A stretch of DNA of 64,000 nt, taken from assembly GCF_036227485.1 (NCBI RefSeq), contig NZ_CP109479.1, positions 7,006,001 to 7,070,000 on the forward strand. Reading direction: 5' to 3'. Both the position numbers and the translations under genes were made by a program. Position 1 is the first letter of the stretch, and each line of letters starts with the position of its first letter. Shown one piece after another: positions 60,086-64,000 of the stretch. The stretch comes from Streptomyces sp. NBC_01451 (GTDB lineage: Bacteria > Actinomycetota > Actinomycetes > Streptomycetales > Streptomycetaceae). The notes under the pieces are model-generated. The model did not search any database and had not been told where the DNA came from. It saw nothing but the letters and a program-made list of their open reading frames with translations.

Positions 60086-60337
60086 ATGAGTGCCAGCATG
60101 ACCTTCGAGGACCTCAAGGCAGTCATGAGCCGGTGCACCGGTGAGGTCGACGACCTCAGGGCGGACAACCTCGACGCCGCCTTCACCGACATCGGCTACG
60201 ACTCCCTCGCGGTGCTGGAGATAGCCAGCCAGATCCAGCGCGAGTACAGCCTCCAGATACCCGACGAGGCCATCGAGGGCATGAACTCGCCCCAGGACGT
60301 GATCGACTACGTCAACGCCAGCCTCTCGGCGGTCTGA
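60086..60337 (+). CDS. Acyl carrier protein
   Basis: An 83-residue ACP with the phosphopantetheine serine S40 in DIGYDSLAVLEIASQIQREY and an acidic helix II. It carries the growing polyketide. ATG 60086 follows GGAGGAA. The 112-bp gap upstream has repeated ctctctttcatc words whose role is unknown. Confidence 0.96.
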   Translation: MSASMTFEDLKAVMSRCTGEVDDLRADNLDAAFTDIGYDSLAVLEIASQIQREYSLQIPDEAIEGMNSPQDVIDYVNASLSAV

Positions 60338-60338
60338 C

Positions 60339-60803
60339 ATGGCGTTCACCGAGAACACCGTCGTCATCGACGCGCCCATGGAGCTCGTCTGGGCGATGAC
60401 GAACGATGTCGAGTCCTGGCCCCGGCTGTTCTCCGAGTACGCGTCCGCCGAGATCCTCGGCCGCGACGGCGCCACCGTACGGTTCCGGCTCACCCTGCAC
60501 CCGGACGAGAACGGCGCCGTCTGGAACTGGGTCTCCGAGCGCACCCCGGACCCGGAGACCCGGACCGTGCGGGCGCGGCGGATCGAGACCGGCCCCTTCG
60601 AGCACATGGACATCTTCTGGACCTACACCGAGACCGACGGCGGTGTGGAGATGCGCTGGCGGCAGGAGTTCGCCGTCCGCGCCGGACTGCCGTTCGGCGA
60701 CAAGGAGATGACCGAGCGGCTCAACACCAACACCCGCCGGGAGATGACCCGTATCAAGGGGCTGGTGGAGACGGCCGCCGCGCAGGCGGCGGTGCGCTCG
60801 TGA
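60339..60803 (+). CDS. Aromatase/cyclase (SRPBCC fold)
   Basis: A 154-residue START/SRPBCC protein, single-domain like TcmN N-terminus and WhiE ORFVI (VVIDAPMELVWAMTNDVESW, PRLFSEYASAEIL, GVEMRWRQEFAVRAG). It guides first-ring cyclisation and aromatisation of the ACP-bound chain. It starts 1 bp after the ACP stop, and its stop overlaps the next start (GTGA). Confidence 0.94.
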   Translation: MAFTENTVVIDAPMELVWAMTNDVESWPRLFSEYASAEILGRDGATVRFRLTLHPDENGAVWNWVSERTPDPETRTVRARRIETGPFEHMDIFWTYTETDGGVEMRWRQEFAVRAGLPFGDKEMTERLNTNTRREMTRIKGLVETAAAQAAVRS

Positions 60804-61132
60804 CGGCGGCGCGGGCCGGGCTGCGGGTCCTGCTGCGGATCCGGATCGTTCCGGGGAAGGAGGCCGTGTTCGAGGAGCTGTGGCGCGGCCACGCCGAGAC
60901 CGTGCGCAGGTTCCCCGACAACCACGGCCAGCAACTGCTGCGGGACACCGCCGAACCCGGCACCTACACCGTACTGACGGACTGGACGGACGAGCCGTCC
61001 TTCCGGGCCTTCGAGCGGAGCGCCGACCAGCAGGCGTACCTCAAGGTGCTCTGGCCACTGCGGGAGGGCGGCGAGATGCGGCTGCTCGAACCGCTCCACG
61101 AACTGTCACCGGCCGCCCCGGCCGAAGCCTAG
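60800..61132 (+). CDS. Antibiotic biosynthesis monooxygenase (ABM) domain protein
   Basis: The 110-residue protein has the ABM ferredoxin-like fold (LRVLLRIRIVPGKEAVFEEL, PGTYTVLTDWTDEPSFRAFE). Cofactor-less ABM enzymes such as TcmH oxidise anthrones to quinones with O2; others act as cyclases. GTG 60800 overlaps the aromatase gene stop. It probably oxidises a ring of the cyclised polyketide. Confidence 0.88.
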   Translation: MTAARAGLRVLLRIRIVPGKEAVFEELWRGHAETVRRFPDNHGQQLLRDTAEPGTYTVLTDWTDEPSFRAFERSADQQAYLKVLWPLREGGEMRLLEPLHELSPAAPAEA

Positions 61133-61147
61133 GACGAGGAGGAACCG

Positions 61148-61582
61148 ATGAGTACGCAAGCGGAACAGGTGACCGAGCTGATCGAGCTGGTCGAGTCGGT
61201 GCCGGCCAAGGAGCTGGAGGCCGTGGTGGCCCAGCGGGAGGGCGGCCTGGACGGCGCGCTGACGCTGATCTTCGAGCTGCTGGTGTCGGAGTTCAACCCG
61301 GAGAAGGCCAAGGGCCAGGGGGGCGTCTTCCAGTTCGAGATCGCCTCCGGTGAGGGGCCGAAGCTCCACTACGTCCAGGTCGACGCCGGCACCTGCCTGA
61401 GCGACAAGGGCCGGCACGAGAACCCCGACATCACCATCGGGATCAAGTTCCCCGACATGATGGCGATGGGGGTCGGCAAGCTGCCCGGCGCCAAGGCCTT
61501 CCTGACGGGCAAGCTGAAGCTGCGCGGCAGCCCGCTGATGGGCACCAAGCTCGGCGAGTGGTTCGACCACCCCGAGGTCTGA
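61148..61582 (+). CDS. SCP2 sterol-binding-domain protein
   Basis: A 144-residue protein with an SCP2-like lipid-binding domain (GVFQFEIASGEGPKLHYVQV, PDITIGIKFPDMMAMGVGKL, GAKAFLTGKLKLRGSPLMGT). These domains bind hydrophobic ligands in a tunnel. As the last gene of the minimal-PKS operon (15 bp after the ABM gene) it may hold or shuttle the insoluble polycyclic intermediate. SCP2 domains are not typical of type II clusters. Confidence 0.87.
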   Translation: MSTQAEQVTELIELVESVPAKELEAVVAQREGGLDGALTLIFELLVSEFNPEKAKGQGGVFQFEIASGEGPKLHYVQVDAGTCLSDKGRHENPDITIGIKFPDMMAMGVGKLPGAKAFLTGKLKLRGSPLMGTKLGEWFDHPEV

Positions 61583-61705
61583 GACGACCGCGCCGTGCCG
61601 CAGAGACACGGAAACCGCCGCCGGGACCAGCGCCCGGCGGCGGTTTCCGTGCTGTCCACCGTCGTACGGCCGAAGACGGCCGGGGACTGCGGCGGACGGG
61701 GCCCG

Positions 61706-62446
61706 TCAGTCGACGCCCAGCACGGACATGTGCGCGATCGACAGCATGGCCTGCTCGTGCACGAGGGCCAGATACGCGTCCGGGTGGGCGGGCCGGACGG
61801 CGTCGAGCAGGTACGGCTCCAGCCACCTCTCGGCCGCCGTGCCGAAGCAGCGTTCCGTCAGATAGCCGACGACGTCGTACGGGTGGCCGTCGTACTGGAC
61901 GACGCGGACCAGGGTGTCCTCGTGCAGGAACAGCGCCGTGCGCACGATCGACGGATGCTCCGGCGACAGCAGCAGCGTCGCCCGGAGATTGGCGGTGGCC
62001 CGGGTGGCGGCCAGCTCCGCGCCCGCGCCCCGGCGCAGCGGATAGCGCAGGGCGACCGTGCCGGCCGCGGGCCGCTCGTCGGGGCTGTGCTGTTCCAGCA
62101 CGGTCATGAAGCTGCGGTGGAAGTGCCGCCGGAATCCCTCGGGGGTCTCGGTGTCGCGGGACTCGGCCAGGTACGGCAGGATCGCCCGCTCGGCCTCGTG
62201 CACCCCGTTCTGCACCGACATGTGCCGGGCGATCCGGTCGGCCGAGACACCGTCGTGGTGAATCACCCGCACCAGGTTGTCCCCCTGGACGAACAGACCG
62301 GTGCCGAGCAGCATCCCGACCGTCTCGCCGGAGGCGTCCTTGATGACGGGCGAGTCGACACGGCTGAAGTTGTGCGGTGCGAAGACCTCCGTGAGCTCGT
62401 CCTCGTGGCCGGGACGGACGCGGTAGGTGATGGCGTTCAGTGGCAT
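61706..62446 (-). CDS. SchA/CurD-like domain protein
   Basis: A 246-residue protein of the SchA/CurD family known from spore-pigment clusters (curamycin, sch, whiE ORFI). It shows MPLNAITYRVRPGHEDELTE, GMLLGTGLFVQGDNLVRVIH and TALFLHEDTLVRVVQYDG; the two halves share the LVRVVxxDG motif, so it is a tandem duplicate. Members are small dimeric alpha/beta-barrel-like proteins thought to oxidise or cyclise the aromatic core. It is transcribed convergently with the PKS operon. Confidence 0.9.
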   Translation of the reverse strand: MPLNAITYRVRPGHEDELTEVFAPHNFSRVDSPVIKDASGETVGMLLGTGLFVQGDNLVRVIHHDGVSADRIARHMSVQNGVHEAERAILPYLAESRDTETPEGFRRHFHRSFMTVLEQHSPDERPAAGTVALRYPLRRGAGAELAATRATANLRATLLLSPEHPSIVRTALFLHEDTLVRVVQYDGHPYDVVGYLTERCFGTAAERWLEPYLLDAVRPAHPDAYLALVHEQAMLSIAHMSVLGVD

Positions 62447-62566
62447 GGGTTTCTCCTCCTCGGCGACGCGTGTGGCGCGTGGCCGGCCTTCGTGGAGTGG
62501 CGGGTTGCCGGTGCCTCCGGGTCCCCCGGGGGCTCGGTGCGGTGCTCGGCGGTGCTCGGCGGTGCT

Positions 62567-63013
62567 TCAGGGAGTGGCGAGTTCCGCCACGGTGACGGTG
62601 ACCAGGGCCAGCGCGGCCAGTGCCGTACGCAGTCGGTGCCAGGCGCGCCACAGCGGCCGGGGGTCCTGCCAGGGGCCGTCCGCGGCGAGCCCGGCCAGCG
62701 AGCGGTTGATCGGCACGTTGCCGAGGTGTGAGACGGCCTGCACCCCGATGAGCAGCACCGACGCGGCCGGGAAGAGTATCTGGCCCGGTCCGTCGGCGAG
62801 CACGCCCAGGCAGAACCCGCTGAGGGTCACGACGTTGACGAGGATCGGCATCAGCGGGTGGTAGCCCTTGCCCAGCAGGGCGTGGGCCCGCAGGTAGTCG
62901 GCGCGGTCCATGACCGACATGGCGGGGCCCACACTGACCAGAACCGCCACGAATATGCCCGTGACGGTTCCCGTTCCGATCAGCACGACCCCGGTCAGTA
63001 TTTCCTTGAGCAT
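62567..63013 (-). CDS. DUF1772 / anthrone-oxygenase-like membrane protein
   Basis: A 148-residue protein with four membrane helices (for example LKEILTGVVLIGTGTVTGIF and LFPAASVLLIGVQAVSHL). The family signature VPINRSLAGLA follows the third helix. DUF1772 relatives include fungal anthrone oxygenases, and actinobacterial copies occur in aromatic polyketide clusters. ATG 63013 was chosen as the start of the first helix. A second DUF1772 gene lies divergently 200 bp away. Confidence 0.85.
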   Translation of the reverse strand: MLKEILTGVVLIGTGTVTGIFVAVLVSVGPAMSVMDRADYLRAHALLGKGYHPLMPILVNVVTLSGFCLGVLADGPGQILFPAASVLLIGVQAVSHLGNVPINRSLAGLAADGPWQDPRPLWRAWHRLRTALAALALVTVTVAELATP

Positions 63014-63213
63014 CACGACTCCCGATCCGTGGTGGATGTACTGGCGACCTTGCCCCCACCTGCTCGATTCGCTGTGGAGGGGTGCTCGACAGCGGGCTCC
63101 GCGGGTCCGCGCCCGGCCTGTCGAGCCGTCTTCGAGTCCCCTTCGACCTGGCCCTCCCAGAGTCGGGGCAGCGGTCCGCCGCACAGAGCGGCGGCCAGGT
63201 CGGGAGGGTGACT

Positions 63214-63681
63214 GTGGTGGATCCGGTCCAGGTACTGATGCCCGCGGCGCTGCTCGCCGGCGGTCTCGCGGGCGGCGGTCTCGCGATCTCCGTGCTGGCG
63301 GCCCCGCTGTTCACCACGCTGCCCACCGGGATGTACGTCCCCGTGCACAAGGGGCTCGTCACCCGCTTCGACCCGTTCATGCCGCTGTCGCTGCTCAGCT
63401 GCCTGCTGTGCGACATCGCCCTGGTCGCCACGGGCCCCACCGCCGCCGTCCGGCTGCTCGTGGCCCTCGGGGCGCTGCTGCTGGCGGCGGCCATGACGGT
63501 GTCGCTCACCAAGAACGTGCCGATCAACAGGTGGCTGTCGACGCTCGATCCGCTGGAGCTGCCCGCCGACTTCGACCGCCTCGACCCGCGTGAGCGCTGG
63601 ATCCGCTGGAACCGCGTCCGGGGCGCGCTCGCCGTCGCCGCGCTGCTGGCGAACGTCGGCGCCGCCGCCGTGCTCATCTGA
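63214..63681 (+). CDS. Second DUF1772 / anthrone-oxygenase-like membrane protein
   Basis: A 155-residue four-helix protein (LMPAALLAGGLAGGGLAISV, LLVALGALLLAAAMTVSLTK) with the NVPINRWLSTL signature shared with the divergent neighbour. It probably also oxidises an anthrone-like ring at the membrane, or the pair form a heteromer. Starts cluster at GTG 63208, 63214 and 63217; I chose 63214 for spacing to GGGAGG. Confidence 0.85.
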   Translation: MVDPVQVLMPAALLAGGLAGGGLAISVLAAPLFTTLPTGMYVPVHKGLVTRFDPFMPLSLLSCLLCDIALVATGPTAAVRLLVALGALLLAAAMTVSLTKNVPINRWLSTLDPLELPADFDRLDPRERWIRWNRVRGALAVAALLANVGAAAVLI

Positions 63682-63694
63682 CCTAGGAGAAGGT

Positions 63695-64000
63695 GTGGAC
63701 ACCATGACCGGAGTGGTCGGCCCGGCGATGACCGCCGCGCTGCCGCCGCACGTACGGCTGCTGCTGCTGACCGACGGCAAACGGATATCCCGGGTGCTGC
63801 ACGTCGTCGCCGAGCTGGGCATCGCCGACGAGCTGGCCGGCGGCCCGCTCACGGTGGCCGAGCTCGCCGAACGGACCGGCACCCACGAGGACTCGCTGGG
63901 GCGGGTGCTGCGTGTCTCCGCGGCCTTCGGTGTCTTCGCCGAACAGCCCGACGGCACCTACGCGCTCACCGACATGGGCGAGGTACTGCGCAGCGACGTG
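63695..64000 (+). CDS. SAM-dependent O-methyltransferase (N-terminal part, runs off window)
   Basis: Only about 100 residues are visible. They form the winged-helix dimerisation domain of polyketide O-methyltransferases of the DmpM/TcmO type (AALPPHVRLLLLTDGKRISR, VLHVVAELGIADELAGG, LTVAELAERTGTHEDSLGRV, TYALTDMGEVLRSDV). The SAM-binding half lies outside the window. GTG 63695 has the best spacing to AGGAG; ATG 63704 is possible. It follows the DUF1772 gene by 13 bp. Confidence 0.85.
   Translation, partial: MDTMTGVVGPAMTAALPPHVRLLLLTDGKRISRVLHVVAELGIADELAGGPLTVAELAERTGTHEDSLGRVLRVSAAFGVFAEQPDGTYALTDMGEVLRSDV

Overview
The window is high-GC actinobacterial DNA and almost certainly a Streptomyces chromosome. 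Evidence: strong third-position GC bias, many GTG starts and GTGA/ATGA gene overlaps, rare TTA codons confined mostly to accessory genes, Streptomyces-type intergenic repeats, and a left half whose gene set recalls the S. coelicolor SCO2297-SCO2325 neighbourhood (from memory, not searched). I found no tRNA, CRISPR array or replication origin.

Region 1 (1-31.6 kb) is conserved chromosome. It opens with a cobalamin riboswitch in front of a secreted alpha-toroid protein and a SCO2322-family protein. A dispersed steroid/acyl-CoA catabolism set follows: MBL hydrolase, aldehyde dehydrogenase plus 3Fe-4S ferredoxin, a KstR-like TetR regulator, an LLM oxidoreductase, and a MaoC hydratase / Zn-alcohol dehydrogenase / SDR operon. 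Three perfect matches to the KstR consensus TnnAACnnGTTnnA and three copies of another palindrome, CTGACG-N3-CGTCAG, lie in the promoter regions of these genes. Between them sit a glycosyltransferase / methyltransferase / alpha-toroid operon, an amidase, an MFS pump with a two-component system, and housekeeping genes (Nif3, zinc ribbon, RNase H/phosphatase, KDPG aldolase, YaaA, RNB ribonuclease, AraC regulator, EamA transporter).

Region 2 (31.5-45.1 kb) begins with rnpB (RNase P RNA). The last 23-27 nt of rnpB recur at 39482 and 45034, each time followed by a terminator hairpin. These look like attachment sites of two tandem elements integrated at the rnpB 3' end; no integrase remains. Element 1 carries an RTX-like secreted protein, a LuxR-type LAL regulator, a lipoprotein, a dienelactone hydrolase and decayed Fic/Phd and ATP-grasp fragments. 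Element 2 carries a remarkable set: a SARP regulator with a transmembrane helix and an extracytoplasmic ricin-B lectin domain, next to a ricin-B GH19 chitinase and a ricin-B alginate-lyase-family enzyme. The regulator and chitinase have TTA codons near their starts. This looks like a self-contained lectin-sensing, polysaccharide-degrading system under bldA control.

Region 3 (45.1-48.4 kb) is rearranged debris: a 5'-truncated Rhs gene ending in a Hint domain and a deaminase-like toxin tip with a putative immunity gene, an FG-GAP protein fragment facing the other way, and transposase scraps.

Region 4 (48.4-64 kb) is the start of an aromatic type II polyketide cluster. It has acyl-CoA carboxylase beta and epsilon subunits, a discrete acyltransferase, a membrane multicopper oxidase, ketoreductase, POT transporter, TcmI cyclase, cupin, KS-alpha, chain-length factor, ACP, aromatase/cyclase, ABM monooxygenase, SCP2 protein, SchA/CurD protein, two DUF1772/anthrone-oxygenase proteins and a methyltransferase that runs off the end. 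The mix suggests a pentangular-polyphenol or spore-pigment-like product.
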